From Schistocephalus solidus (lineage: Eukaryota; Platyhelminthes; Cestoda; Diphyllobothriidea; Diphyllobothriidae), in the NCBI GenBank assembly GCA_017591395.1, contig WEDG01005622.1, forward strand, positions 62,001-126,000: 64,000 nucleotides of DNA. The letters run 5' to 3'. The number at the start of each line of letters is the position of its first letter. The stretch's first letter is position 1. A model generated the notes under the pieces. That model was not told the DNA's origin and ran no database searches. It was given only the letters and a program-made list of their open reading frames with translations. Both the position numbers and the translations under genes were made by a program. This document shows positions 43,889-54,941 of the stretch, in pieces.

Positions 43889-44370
43889 AGCTAAGCCAAA
43901 TATGCGGCTAAGTAGGATGGGGGATGAAAAATTGCGATCCATCTTCTGATCTGCGTCTGGGAGGCGGCGGCCGTCGGGGGTGGCTGAATTGGTAGCTCTC
44001 GGTCAGGGTAACTACAGCGCCTGTATGATGTCCTTTTTAGCGCGCAGGACCAGCTTGCACAACCTGATTGCAGCTGTAGCAAACAGACGCTGTGCAATGA
44101 ATTTCAACCATGAAAATTACCCGGAAGGCGCCCTTGGCATCTACGTGATGAGCTGTGTCTGCAAAATGCGCGAGAATAGAGCGGCTTATGTTCTTTATTT
44201 GGCCCTGCCCTAACCATGCAGATAATTAGCTGCCCCAGCGGCTACCATCCCCCTCACGCTGGTCCGAAGACTGACCTAATTTTTGTATCTCCTCCCGTCT
44301 CTCGCCATGAAAACCACACGAGTTTTCCTATTTGCCCAAATATTTGGTTTCGTTACATAACGATATAAAT

Positions 44371-44416
44371 GTAAAGGCCTGATGAGTATTTATCGAAAGC
44401 AAACATACGCTAACCA
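44371..44416 (+). ncRNA. hammerhead ribozyme core in right terminal repeat, copy 1
   Basis: CTGATGA (44379-44385), G-TATTTAT-C, GAAA (44395-44398), GC-AAACATAC-GC (44399-44410), then TA at the cleavage position. Stem II is reduced to one pair and stem I has a mismatch, so activity is uncertain. Confidence 0.62.
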
Positions 44417-44464
44417 AATTGTCCTTTGAATTGTTCAATGGTAATCTTCGCAACTGTGAAACAA

Positions 44465-44600
44465 TGTTGATCAAATTGTACAGTTTTCGGGGTGTAGCAG
44501 GGAGGGGAAGGGTGTGGCGGGGTGAAAAACAAAATTGCGGTCCATCTTCTGATCATCGTGAGAAGGATGGCGGCCGCCAGGACAGGTAATTGATCAGTTT
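44465..44600 (+). repeat. partial third copy of the inverted-repeat element interior
   Basis: GTGAAAAACAAAATTGCGGT and CCATCTTCTGATCATCGTGA then GGATGGCGGCCGCCAGGACA match the interior of both complete copies. No terminal repeat is attached. Confidence 0.7.
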
Positions 44601-45333
44601 AGTCGCATTCGAAACGTCGACCAAAGTATTCAAGGGGTATGCTTCCTCCTTCTACTTCGCCTGTCCGTTCTCCCAAGTTAATTTCTATAATAGGGATTTC
44701 TACTACCACACGTGACAGTTTACTTCATAATAGCACAGGTAGAGAGAGCTACAGCTACTTAAATTAGTAATCGACATTAGAAGCTGCCAACAGCACAGGA
44801 AAGGTGCAAGCAGGTGGATTAGCCGAATTTGACGAAAGGAAGGACGACAGGAAGGCTACAGGTAACCAGCGAGCAAACCTAGCTCTGCACATAGCGAGAG
44901 AGAGAACGTTTTATTTTGACTCCACAATTTTCCGCAAAAAGCCCTCCATACACCGTGAATAAGATCGGGCACACAGATCACATAACAGCGGAAGATCACA
45001 AGCGAACGGCCGAAGACTGCAGCTACCGACAACGTAAAGAATCATCCTTGAACGAATCGCAAATTGTAGATTAAATTGGACTTCCTTCAAAAAAGTGCCA
45101 GCGTCGCGCGCTGATAACCTCATTATTGAAGTTCGAATAAACAAATAGGGTTAAAAATCGGAATATAATGGGCGAAACAGGCCGAACTACGAGTGACTTA
45201 TAAAAAAAATTAATATGCGAATGGGGCAGCAGGAAAAATGGCGGCTCAATTTCAAAATCCCGCTCTGCAGATAGGGGGAGAGGAAGTGATAGGGGCTGCA
45301 GATTGGAGGTTTCACTGCAGTGAGCGGTATTAC
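44601..45333. other. intron sequence, nothing recognised
   Basis: Between the element cluster and exon 5; nothing found. Confidence 0.4.
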
Positions 45334-45567
45334 CCCACTGGACGAAGACGTGAAAGTTGCGGTGAACATGAGGGGTGCATCTGCGGGACGTCCGCGTAGC
45401 CCTGCCGACTGCGATCGATAATGTAGACCCCAGTGGAGCTGGGCGCGATGCAACAGGCGAGGACCACGTAGTTGTGCCACAGCGGCAGCAGCTGATCACG
45501 CTCAGTGGTTGGTTTCTTGCTAGTGCGCTGCAGGATAGAGGATGTACGGTTCTCGGTCGCTAGGGTC
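45334..45567 (-). CDS. fry: fry exon 5 of window: LWHNYVVLAC block
   Basis: Acceptor TACAAAG, donor GTAATA. The peptide has LLPLWHNYVVLACCIAPSST, the family's 'LWRNYL-L-C' signature, then a Tyr/Gln/Pro-rich tail that is not conserved. Phase 2 at both ends agrees with exons 4 and 6. The cysteine-rich WxNYxxLxC core leaves little doubt about the call. Confidence 0.87.
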
Positions 45568-45839
45568 CTTTGTATAAAGAGAAAGAAACAAGTTTGAAGA
45601 CAATAAAAACATGCTTTGTGGCTATTTGAGAGAAGAGGTTGAAGCAGAACAGGACTGCAACGAGAGTATCCCGCTGAGTTTTCAACACAAGTCGCGGTGG
45701 GTACAGTCGGCCTCCGTCGAGACAAAAATAATCCCTACTTCTGAAATGATCACCAAAGCCCCGATTACAGAGCTGCGGTGCATTTATAGGGTTCGTTCGA
45801 CCAACACAAGCGACGAGGTCGACCACTTTCCTCGGACGG

Positions 45840-46560
45840 CAGAGGCGACTTGCGCGTGAACGGGGCCGTGGTTAAGTAGACTTGCGCTGCATCTACCTTG
45901 CTTCAGTGTTCCTACGTCCGGCATGTCCCGGTGGCGGAACAGGTCAAAGCGATGGAGATAGAGGTGACTGCAGTAACGCGGAAAGCTAACGGGTCCGTAC
46001 ATGCAGCCTCGCACAGGACCTTGACTCGAAAATCCACGCGTACAAGGCCCCAATGGTGAGATCTCGGACTTTGTACAAAAGAGTCATGAAGGGCACATTT
46101 AGAGGGGGGAAGGGGCATCTCAGCCGGACCATCAATCCCCTGTAAGACAGGGCCAGCCCGGCAGTCGGAAACCTCCCGAGTCCGCACTACCAGCACATAT
46201 TGATAGCTTCAATGCCACCAGAACGAGACGGGTAGTAGATGCGCTGGACCGAAACGACGGCTACATCAGGGCACGGCAAGCGTTATGTCCAATAAGCTCC
46301 CGCAAAAATGCCGCACATGAGGGCAGGAGGTGTGGTAGCACGCGTAGGCGCAGGTTTACGCCACGCCAGCCACCTTCACCCTCACCCGCCCCCAGTCTTA
46401 TTGACGCTGTCTTGACTCCGGTGGGTGGGGAGTAGATGTAGCGCAAGGCAACTATCACTAGAAACTAAATCACACGCAAGTCACCATCCCAGCGCCATCA
46501 GGCTCCGAAGCAGACGGTGGACATCGTGGGATACGACGGTCGATCTGTCTTAACAGACTC
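45840..46560. repeat. two S3 copies, one degenerate
   Basis: 45840-45905 is a short minus-strand S3 piece (TTGCGCGTGAACGGGG, GTAGACTTGCGCTGCATCTA). 46205-46560 is a plus-strand copy with GGGTAGTAGATGCGCTGGAC, CACGCCAGCCACCTTCACCC, TATTGACGCTGTCTTGACTC and GATACGACGGTCGATCTGTC. The part between them is unassigned. Confidence 0.7.
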
Positions 46561-46984
46561 AAAGCACCCTTGTCTGGGCATTGGATCTGAGCTGGATCGA
46601 TCGATCTCTCTCTCTCCTTCTCCTCTTCCTCCCCTTTTCATGTGCCAGCGGCATGTCCCAATAAAGCCGACAGGCGATGAGATAGAATATAGCGGCTGAT
46701 GTGACGCAAACGATTGTCGCTAGGCTATCCCCCGGAGGGTACAAGGCGCAAGTGAAAAGGCAAAAGCTCAATCCTAACACGAAAAAAATGAGCGCATATC
46801 GAACGCTCTGATACTTCTCCAATCCTCAATACAAGCTACGAAAGATCACAGCTCCGAAAGACTGCTCCGTGATTGCGTTTGTGTCGCCGAACCCCACCGC
46901 AGACGTTACACAACAGTCAATCGATGCAGTTTCCATACGCTCCTGAGACGAGAAAACGAAAAGACTAAGTCAAACTAGGGTAAC
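46561..46984. other. intron sequence, nothing recognised
   Basis: A short TCTCTCTCTCCTTCTCCTCT tract lies at 46602-46640. Nothing else seen. Confidence 0.4.
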
Positions 46985-47175
46985 TGAGCGATCACCGATC
47001 GGTTACAGGACACACTCGGCCCGTTGTGCCTCATGGATCACTCCCAAGCCCCGAAGGCAGCCGCACAGCGAGTTCGAGCCTTGGGCGGAGCACCACATGG
47101 AGTTTGGTATGGCTGGTTGATGAGGGCTAATAAGTCAGAAATGGCCGTTCCAGTCATTCTTAACTTTGTCAGTCA
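46985..47175 (+). repeat. S1 SINE copy
   Basis: GCGATCACCGATCGGTTACA, CGCACAGCGAGTTCGAGCCT, then CACCACATGGAGTTTGGTAT, GAGGGCTAATAAGTCAGAAA and GGCCGTTCCAGTCATTCTTA. The A-box region is replaced by CATGGATCACTCCCAAGCCC, so it is a rearranged copy. Confidence 0.7.
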
Positions 47176-48299
47176 TGTTATTCGGACTAAGTCAAACACC
47201 ATTTCATACAGACAATGGGCTCACGCGCCAGCATCTTTGGTCGCGGACGCTAGCTGAGTCGTTATCCAAGGGTTCTGTACGGAAAAAAACTCACTCTGGT
47301 GTCTTAGCGGGACTCGGCCCAGGGGTTATGGCAGTCAGGATATACTTGCTGCCTTGGTAACCACAGCGTTCAGGTTGGCGTACGTCCAGATAGATTTTCT
47401 TACTCATATGATTCCTGTGGTGTAAAACGGCAGGAAGGCCAAAAAAGCAACCACACCGCGTTAGATTTTTCAACAGGCGACTGAGGAGTAACCACGTCAG
47501 TCATCTGCGTCTTACTCATGACAACCTCGGATAGATGGTTCACAGAGACGTCACAGTTCGGAATTCGTCTGCGAAATCACTCTCCAGAATTTTGACTACA
47601 ACGTGGGGAGGGAAGTCATCGCATTGCAAAAGGAAATATGATTTCAGTCAGTTACCATGAATTACTAGCACGGCACACGGCCCCAGGTCAAATCGCGCAG
47701 TGCAGCAGGTCGCTGCACGTTTGAGAATCTTTCCAGGCACCCGTGGAAATCGCAACTCTCGGCAAAAAAAGTCTATGTGCACTTTCGTCCAGTCAATAAT
47801 GCACAAAAATATGTGTACTAGCGCACAGGCAGAAGCCTCGAGGAAGCTCATATGCTAATGTAAATAATACAGGGGCATGTAGGCTTTGCAACCAGTGCTA
47901 ACAAACCTGCCGCTGTTAGGCAGAAGTATGCAATGCGAAGAAGACACCGCTTTTTATAAGCTACGTAATAAAAGAGTGAAATGCCGACCTTTCTTTCCAG
48001 GAAATATGATTCAATGCACATAAGCGGGAGAAAAACACTGTTTAGGTTGTACATTTTAAGGCCGTGTTCTATGCAGACAGTAAGAAAGATTCAAGACCAG
48101 TAGCTAGAATTATCCCGTGCTAATCACCAATGGAAAATTAAGCTGACAAGTTTCTTATGCTGAGCGGAGCCTTTGAGATTTCAACCGGTCTCGCAGATAT
48201 CCACGCATGCTGCGAGTAGCAATTAATTACTGCTGAAATAGTATTCATCTAACTGGTTACAATAAAGGTTCGGATAAGGCTTGTTTATATAGCCATCCC
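47176..48299. other. 1.1 kb of intron without recognised feature
   Basis: Intron between exons 4 and 5; no repeat, exon or RNA signal identified. Confidence 0.45.
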
Positions 48300-48395
48300 A
48301 GCAGGAAATGCGAAAGGGAACCAATCGTAATACAGGTGGCTTTGCGCCAAATTTCACGAAAAGAAGGATTAGCGTTAAGGCTAGGGTTAGACTTA
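48300..48395. repeat. degenerate telomere-like repeat block, reversed
   Basis: GCGCCAAATTTCACGAAAAG and GTTAAGGCTAGGGTTAGACT: reverse complement of the GAAATTTGGCGCAAAGCCAC plus CCTAACCCTAGCC family seen at 8.8 and 32.7 kb. Confidence 0.65.
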
Positions 48396-48399
48396 CGGG

Positions 48400-48485
48400 A
48401 AGACGTAGACGCGATCGCTGGGAAAAGAAATTTATTCGCCTGACGTCAGGCAAATAAAGTTCTTTTCCCAGCGAGCACGTCTACT
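48400..48485. repeat. palindrome built from two Penelope-type tails
   Basis: The left arm AGACGTAGACGCGATCGCTG then GGAAAAGAAATTTATTCGCC meets, around TGACGTCA (about 48440), the right arm GGCAAATAAAGTTCTTTTCC then CAGCGAGCACGTCT. Arms of about 40 bases pair with few mismatches. Each arm resembles the Penelope tails at 33.32 and 26.53 kb. Confidence 0.85.
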
Positions 48486-48489
48486 TCTT

Positions 48490-48660
48490 CTCAATTACTT
48501 TTTGCTACTCACACAGCGACTAGTAGTATATGTTGAATGAGTTTACCGACAAAGACAGGGGATACTGAGCTCGCCAATTCTTCCTTATTCGCCGTCGTCG
48601 GACAGTTATACCTAACCCCTGGTTTGGAAGATCTGTGGTTCGAAAGGGAATTATGCGGCC
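48490..48660 (-). repeat. S1 SINE copy
   Basis: CACACAGCGACTAGTAGTAT, TTACCGACAAAGACAGGGGA and TATACCTAACCCCTGGTTTG then GATCTGTGGTTCGAAAGGGA are the reverse complement of S1 body, tail and B box. Confidence 0.72.
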
Positions 48661-48714
48661 ATTGTGACATCCCACTCTGCATTCCTTTTGCCCGCATTCC
48701 TTCGGGTAGTTATC

Positions 48715-49070
48715 TAGCGAACATTTCACCTAAAACGGGCCCTGTGGTAGAAGATGCGTTGCACTAACTCGGGGGCCAGATCAGGACACGGCGGGCGGGA
48801 TGCGCGCACATAACAAATGCCACAGAGGATGGTGGGGTGCAGCGACACGTCTAGGTGCAGGCTCAAGGCGACTCCGCCATCTGCCTCCGGTTCTCTTTAC
48901 CTGGTCATGACCCTGGACCCAGGTGGGAAAGGAGGGAGTGCGGTAGATTATGTGCAAGTCTTCGAACACCATAAACTTCATCACGCGCAATTAACCGTCC
49001 CTGGCCCCAACGTTCCGTGGCACACGCAGTGTGCACCATCGGAAACGACGGTTGAACTGTCCGAGTTTAG
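48715..49070 (+). repeat. S3 SINE-like element
   Basis: CCTAAAACGGGCCCTGTGGT, GCGTTGCACTAACTCGGGGG, CTTTACCTGGTCATGACCCT, GTGCGGTAGATTATGTGCAA and GGAAACGACGGTTGAACTGT. Plus strand, near full length, 130 bases from exon 4. Confidence 0.78.
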
Positions 49071-49201
49071 GGTGAGTGAGAGAGCGGAGGAACGGGATAC
49101 GTGATGACAACCGAGATGACGGTGATGATACTATGGAGGGGGGGAGGTGGGGTGTCAGTGAGACAGTAGCAAGTAAAAAGAAATCAAATACTGGTGCGTA
49201 C

Positions 49202-49509
49202 ACAGGATCAATAAGAGGGAAGAGTTGATGGATCCGCTGGAAGACTATGGACCACGTGTGCAACATCGAGGGATGGCAACTCAGTGGGCTAGTGACAGAG
49301 AGAGCAACTGCTATGACAGTGCCCCAGACGTCGGTCAGTTGGGTGCGTTCGCGCTGCGGTTGAATGAGGAAGGGTGACTGGAGGAGTTGGCAGTAGGAGT
49401 TAAGCGGCGCTGCAGTTCGGGCGGCGCCCGCTTTTCGGTCTCCACCCGACTCAACCGTGACAGCGGCACCGAGGGGTCTGCCACTACCGCCACCGCCAGC
49501 AACACCTGA
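49202..49509 (-). CDS. fry: fry exon 4 of window: solenoid segment after a Gly-rich insert
   Basis: The exon opens with a Gly/Ala-rich stretch (GVAGGGGSGRPLG) and continues with TDVWGTVIAVALSVTSPL, HPSMLHTWSIVFQRI and LFPLIDP, corresponding to the Furry 'aerial' segment with an aromatic-rich HEAT pair. I chose the donor GTACGC at the 3' end because its phase 2 matches exon 5 exactly; GTGTAC three bases away would not. The acceptor (AAAAG) is weaker, and TAG four bases earlier is the alternative but breaks the phase with exon 3. A small missed exon between exons 3 and 4 is possible. Confidence 0.82.
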
Positions 49510-49639
49510 CTTTTCTAGGAGACATGGATAAACAGAAGAAAGCATCAGACTGCGCGAATGTTGTTCGAATCTCCCAATTAAATGCGCCATAGGAGCCATT
49601 TGTTGGAATTGAGAAGTATAGTTAAGGAAATCGATGGTT

Positions 49640-49870
49640 GAACAGTTCGCTTACTGCAGCAGCATTGGTGGATTCCATAGGTTACAGTAGAATTGGCGGG
49701 TAATGAGAACCTGGTGTGATTAAACTCACGGCTGTCGGTAGGGTCTGGCAACGCAGGTGGTTAGAATGCTGGCTCTACCGAAGCCTTCCCCTTGCTGCCG
49801 TGAGTTCAAAGCCCATCGAGGCCATGGTTTTTACAATTAGGTCTAAATGAGAATTGGAATAGATATCAGC
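49640..49870 (+). repeat. S2 tRNA-derived SINE, copy 1
   Basis: GATGGTTGAACAGTTCGCTT and GGTGTGATTAAACTCACGGC precede a tRNA-like part (GCAGGTGGTTAGAATGCTGG, then CCGTGAGTTCAAAGCCCATC) and GAGGCCATGG. It aligns along its length with 59.68-59.88 kb. The B box is GAGTTCAAAGCCC. Confidence 0.75.
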
Positions 49871-49949
49871 AAATTATAAAGAGGGCTTAGAGACGGCATG
49901 GTAATTCAAATAGACAATTCGTAAGGCGGTTCCAAAGAGCTGTCCGGGG

Positions 49950-50310
49950 AAGAAGCCGACCAAAAGGGGCGTTTATAAGCTGATGCCTACGGCTTCGGTC
50001 CCGGAGGACCCAATCAGAAACACAACCAAGGATATGGCACGTTCTTCCATATATTAAGGACGTCTCAGCAGCGACGGCACGAATTGTCATGGGACTAAGT
50101 GATGGAATTGCGCACCAGCCCAAAGCTACCTTGCGCAGCATGGTGATGAAAATCAAAGGCCAACTAAATCCCAGGGAGAAATCTGGAGTAGTGCATCACT
50201 TCCCATGCCTTAACGGACTTGGAAACTACGTGGGTTAGACTGAACGCTTGCTAGGATTGCGCATATATGAACATAAGCTGGCTGTGCGACGTGGCGACGA
50301 ATTGCGCAAG
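49950..50310 (+). pseudogene. Penelope-like element relic with GIY-YIG remnants
   Basis: It encodes HIKDVSAATARIVMGLSDGI then AHQPKATLRSMVMKIKGQLN, PREKSGVVHHFPCLNGLGNY and VG, the Penelope linker leading into the GIY-YIG segment. After a TAG in the motif it continues TERLLGLRIYEHKLAVRRGD, the usual ETGR-L--R--EH--A-RR helix. GIY-YIG metal-binding residues cannot be confirmed. Confidence 0.85.
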
Positions 50311-50900
50311 TAGCTGCCCACACCTAGGAAACGGGCTAAGAGTTAAACTTCACAGGTGCCAGGATAATTGTCCAGGCCGGGAACAAGACGAGCTGAGAAT
50401 TGATTGGAGCCAGGTCCTCTAGTAGGAACCCAATCATTCGTTGTGTCGATCTGGCGCCGACACACAGTACCCTGTGTTACGGTCGAACTGCCCCTGTCGC
50501 ATGGTCAGGGGACACTAATGCAAATAAGAAAAATAAAAAGCAGGAAAAGAAAACATCAATTTTACTCCCGGCGTAAATCTAACTGCAGAGGGGCACGGAA
50601 AATCGCATTCTTTTCGAGTCAAATTAAGGAATTTGGATACTGTCTAACTCATTAAATATCATCCTCGAAATTTAAAATGATAGTATGGCACACTATTGAA
50701 GTTGTTAATTGTGTGCGTTGCACTATCAACGAATATTAATATAAGCTACGAAAATTTAAAATACATCCCTACAGAGGACGGAAAATTTGATCTTGCGTTC
50801 AGGAAAATCAAGTAGATATAGATATGAGAAATCGCATTGTTTTCAAGAAAACACGGACACATTTAGTTTAAAAAATTCAGTTTCACAAATTTGTAACTTC
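50311..50900. other. intron sequence, nothing recognised
   Basis: AT-rich from about 50510; no signal except the open frame at 50404-50655, which lacks known motifs. Confidence 0.4.
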
Positions 50901-50904
50901 ATAT

Positions 50905-51720
50905 TCCAAAAAACTCAGTTATAAACTTGTGTGAGTGTATTTTGTTTTACCACACCGATAATCGGGACTGTAAACAAGCATATATACGAAAAGCCGCCAC
51001 ATGCCGTCATTTTTGTCTGTCACGCCGCACGCAAAAGATGTCCAAACAATATATATCTGCAGTTGACTAGTAATGAATACGGAAAATTGAAAAAGAAAGG
51101 ACAGAAGAATGACATCTCTTCGCAAAATCTTAGTATATATTCGGCCACTCGGTTGTGCATTTGCAAGCTTAGAACTGGCTCGAAAAGTAAGCAAGCATAG
51201 GGAAAAATGCTCAAATCTAAAGAAATAAGTGAGTTCTTTCATTTTAAGCAGACACTGTATCCCTTATTTTCAGCGAAGTCGAAAAAACTGGTCAAACGTG
51301 CCCATTATTTCCTTGAATTGATCTTGGAAAATGGCCAAGTACGCAGACATTCAATAACGAAACTATGTAATAAAAGTGTTTTTCAAAGAGGTAACTTATC
51401 ACAAAAGTTTTTTAAAACAATTTCAGGCATATTAATTGCCGAATTATGTCGTGGGCTTTCATTCGTCTCGTCAACGAGTTTTCATGTTTAGGTCAGTCTA
51501 CAAATATGACCCAAACGACCATCGGCATTAGAAAGACTGTCTCAGCACATAAAACGGAATCTACATTTATGGACAAAAGACAGAAAACACAGGAGAACGT
51601 CAAGTACAAACCACCATTTCAAGGACGATTTGAAACTCATCGTAATCCAAAACCCGAAATACTTGTGAAGAAAAGGAAAGTCCTCTTAATATGCATAAAC
51701 TGGTACGTTTACGATTTCAA
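50905..51720 (+). repeat. AT-rich dispersed repeat, copy 2
   Basis: Same-orientation match to 29.46-30.29 kb (see that entry for shared landmarks), with divergence of perhaps 25 percent by eye. The shared unit covers at least 600 bases, and neither copy has a conserved frame. Confidence 0.8.
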
Positions 51721-54039
51721 CTAACAATTATATTTAAATTTATAAGTCATTGACTGGCCTATAAGCACGTCAGCTTATGAAATATTTTATTCCTGTGACG
51801 TTCCTGTGAATCAATCAAGCGAAAACCTGTTTGCCGTAGTCAAACGGGTCTTAGGCAATGTAGAATCGGAAGGATAAACCGCAAATTCTCGTGAAATCGT
51901 ATTGGAATATGAACTGTTTGGTAACGTTCATACTTTTCATTGCCCTTAATCTGGAAGACAACTTTCAAAAGTAATAGCACTTCTGGTGTTTTATTTACTC
52001 GTTTGTTTACATGGACAAACATTCTATAAATTTAAAACTTCAGGTTAATTAACTAAGCCGATTTTTCACGTTTTCGGAAGTTACCGCTTTTCTAAACAAC
52101 GTAACATTACTTTTTAAACAACAATATGCCTTCTTTTTAAGAACGGTCGCTTATTTGCTCCTGTAAAACTTTGGGGCACACAGTGTGGACTGATGGAATT
52201 TACTGTCACACAAAGCAATGATAAAGCTTGCCAACAAGAGTTTGTTGTATAGAGTCAAATAGTTTCAACACGTAAACATATAAATACCAAGTGCTCAGGA
52301 CGGCGAAGGTGGCAGTCCTGAAAACTCAATAACTAAGTTAAAGAGAATGAGCAAAAAAGACGAGTATGAACGCCATAAAGCGGTAAATATCGAAAAAACA
52401 CCGGTATTGCAGCTGACGAACAAAGCATTGAACATAGGCTGTAATGGCCGAACCTGCCGGGAGGAGAACACGTGATTGGTCCTGAAGAGAACCCCCAGAC
52501 CCGGTCGCGGGCACGAACCCAGATGACTTTAAATCGACCGGACGTGAATTGGCGGTGAGGCCAAGGCCTCCAGACGGGTGCGAATTCAAGGCTGATCTCT
52601 GATTGTATAGAGCAGGATTTAGGGGACCCGAAAACCACACTGGATTTGATCGTTCAGCGATCGACCGGAAGTCAATATTTTGTATATTCATTAGGTCGTG
52701 CTGAAGGGGGAAAAGAAATACAGCAAAGGAACGATATGGCCCCACAAAAGGTGAACAAATTCGCCAAGCATAGAAAAAGGCTAACCAAAGAGTCGGCACG
52801 CAAGGCAACAAGTTAGGAAGAGTGAGCGCAAATAAATATCCACCGGTATAATGTCATCTAAATTTGCTCAAACGAGTGGGGTTCGAGTAAGTCATGGAGC
52901 CTGTCGATGCCATTGGTGTTAGGCATCAGCTTAGGGGACTTCGAATATCAGACTGATGGTTCCATGCGGACAAGTCCCAACAAAACTGATATGTAATATT
53001 TGAAGCAGTTTTTTCTCGGGTATGAATTTAAAAAACAGTCGTAAGCAGCTGGATTTATTGGTTCCGAAAAATTTCGCGATGGCTTATCAACTGCAGCAGA
53101 CAGCAGGTTGAATTTGCACAGAATATCTATGCAGAATAGCAAGGGTCGGGGTTTACTGCAAAGAATGATCAGATGAAAGACGTTACCTTAAAACATCACA
53201 TAGGAAAGATACTTTGGAGGGTGGGGGTAGAGTTAGCAAATTACATTCGTGAAATAACCTAGGCGTGGAGATTATCAGGGCAATTGGTCTAGCTGTTGGT
53301 CTGGCGCTAGGCTCGAGTTGTTCGTGCCCGAACAAGTACTCGAAAAGCTGTGTTGAGGTCAACAGAGCGACCACTGTCCAATACATGTTAAGTAATTGAA
53401 GATCGTGGTACTGTATTTAATATAAAATTTTCCTGAAAAGGGGAAACAGACAAAACACCCTCAACACGACTTCGAAGGATGCAACGAAAAAGAACTGAAA
53501 CTGTATGGATGTCTGCAGGCAACGCATAAGTAGGAATTTATAGCTCTCAATGTGAGGCAAGCGGGTTCAAAAAGGATGGTTGGGAGCGGGTCGGAAGCAG
53601 AATTCACCAGGTACAGGAAGAAGAAGACGAAGTTAGAACACGATAAAGTAGTAAAAAAGGTATGGAAGGTCTGCAGATGGGGTTCCTATAAGGGGGCATA
53701 TCACGATAACACATAGTGAAACTGCCCAGGGGTCGTGTTTTTCTTTGCAATGAAATAAATTTGTGGATAGACGACAAATGACGGGGTAAGAGGGGCAGGT
53801 GGTGAAGAGGGAGAAAAGAGTCGACGAGATTGCAGACGGAGGAAGAAGACGAAGCCAGAAGGGGACAAGAAATGCGTCGATTGCAGTAAGAAGACTGCGG
53901 TGGGCGAATGAGAATAAGGATCTGCCAACTGTCAGAATGCCGGCTCAGTGGGCATTCTGCACATAATTCATAACTCACTCAGCCGGCGCACTATTTTTCG
54001 CAGGGAACAAAGGCTATACCAACGCGAACATTTTGAGAG
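51721..54039. other. 2.3 kb of intron without recognised feature
   Basis: AT-rich in the first part; 52470-52710 is GC-richer and looks repeat-like (GTGATTGGTCCTGAAGAGAA, GGCCAAGGCCTCCAGACGGG), but no second copy was seen. Purine-rich stretches occur at 53620-53850. No exon or known element found. Confidence 0.45.
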
Positions 54040-54500
54040 TCGCTTCTGATGCCTTCTGATCATGCCGAGTTGGCGAAAAGCCGCGTAACAACTCTTGAGG
54101 TTTGCCAAATATTACCAGGAGCTGTGAAGACGTGCTGTTACAGACTGATGAGGGCATGTGACAAAATGAGGGTGACAACAATAAAACACTTTAGGGTTTT
54201 CGGCACCAAAAGTTCGGCGAAATACGTCTATTGGCTTTTCCCTATTATCTGAAATGGGAGCATGGTGAATCGCTTAGGAAAATGAATATGCGCCTTCCCT
54301 TGCTCTCTTATGCAGATGATCTTGCGTTTAAATTTGCAGCGAGTGACGGTAAATGAGGGAGGGGTACATAGTTCACTGTTCAGACAATAAATCAGTGGTT
54401 AATGCACAGTTTTTCCACTGAAGCCGATGGATTTAAGCTTAAATATGAATCCCAACGACCTAAATACGTAGGTATAGCAACATTTGGGTCAAGATACCCG
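54040..54500 (+). pseudogene. reverse transcriptase fragment (LINE relic), unassigned clade
   Basis: It encodes KMNMRLPLLSYADDLAFKFA (catalytic YADD box, about 54283-54345) and, after a stop, TINQWLMHSFSTEADGFKLK with YVGIATFG, the usual palm and thumb neighbours. Too short and broken to place in a clade. Confidence 0.6.
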
Positions 54501-54654
54501 CTCAAAGTATGGATTCCCCCAATTATTAGGCAATGAATTGACTAGGCAACAGAGGATTTTCTAAGTAATCATTCTATAATCCACCAGAAGAATACCAGGC
54601 GCACTTAACTAATAGGTGTTTAGGCAGATTAAAAAAATTTTCATTAAATAAACG
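54501..54654. other. short intron sequence, nothing recognised
   Basis: No feature seen. Confidence 0.35.
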
Positions 54655-54830
54655 GCCCCCGGTGGGGCCACGTGAATTAGATGGTCAGAGGGTTGGCTAT
54701 GCGCATGCCTTGTCCGCGATTTCGTGGGTTCAAAGTCTACCGAAAGACGCCAATTTTTTCACAATTGGATCAAATGCCCTGTTTAAGTCTGCCAAAACAC
54801 AGATTAATGGAAGAAACAAAAAGAAGGAAG
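54655..54830 (+). repeat. S2 SINE copy 2 (tRNA head and tail)
   Basis: ACGTGAATTAGATGGTCAGA and TTCGTGGGTTCAAAGTCTAC (tRNA-like boxes), then ATTTTTTCACAATTGGATCA and AGTCTGCCAAAACACAGATT, the S2 tail that recurs at 55370 and 59545. Confidence 0.7.
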
Positions 54831-54941
54831 AGCGAGGAGACGGCGAAAATCATAGGGGAGCGGAAGTAGTGGGGGGGGGGCAACAGTAGGAGGTGAAGGA
54901 GGAGAAATAACAAAGGACAAAAAATAAAACGGAGGACTAAC

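Larger units (their letters stand above)
43846..44416. mobile_element. non-autonomous inverted-repeat element with hammerhead cores, copy 1
   Basis: Terminal inverted repeats of about 70 bases: left 43846-43915 (GCGAGCATATGTTTGCTTTC ...) and right 44341-44416 (... GAAAGCAAACATACGCTAAC). The interior (GGATGGGGGATGAAAAATTG ... CAGCTTGCACAACCTGATTG) matches the reverse complement of the interior of the copy at 61.1-61.6 kb, so both are members of one family. There is no open frame of known type. Each terminal repeat, read outward, carries CTGANGA and GAAA motifs (see separate entries). Confidence 0.85.

Noticed and set aside
45001..45333. Longer version of Furry exon 5 reading on past 45334
   Set aside because: A GTAATA donor at 45333 and in-phase exon 6 explain the end; the downstream frame lacks family similarity.
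51207..51724. Open frames of about 90 codons in the AT-rich repeat
   Set aside because: They are not preserved in the homologous copy at 29.5-30.3 kb.
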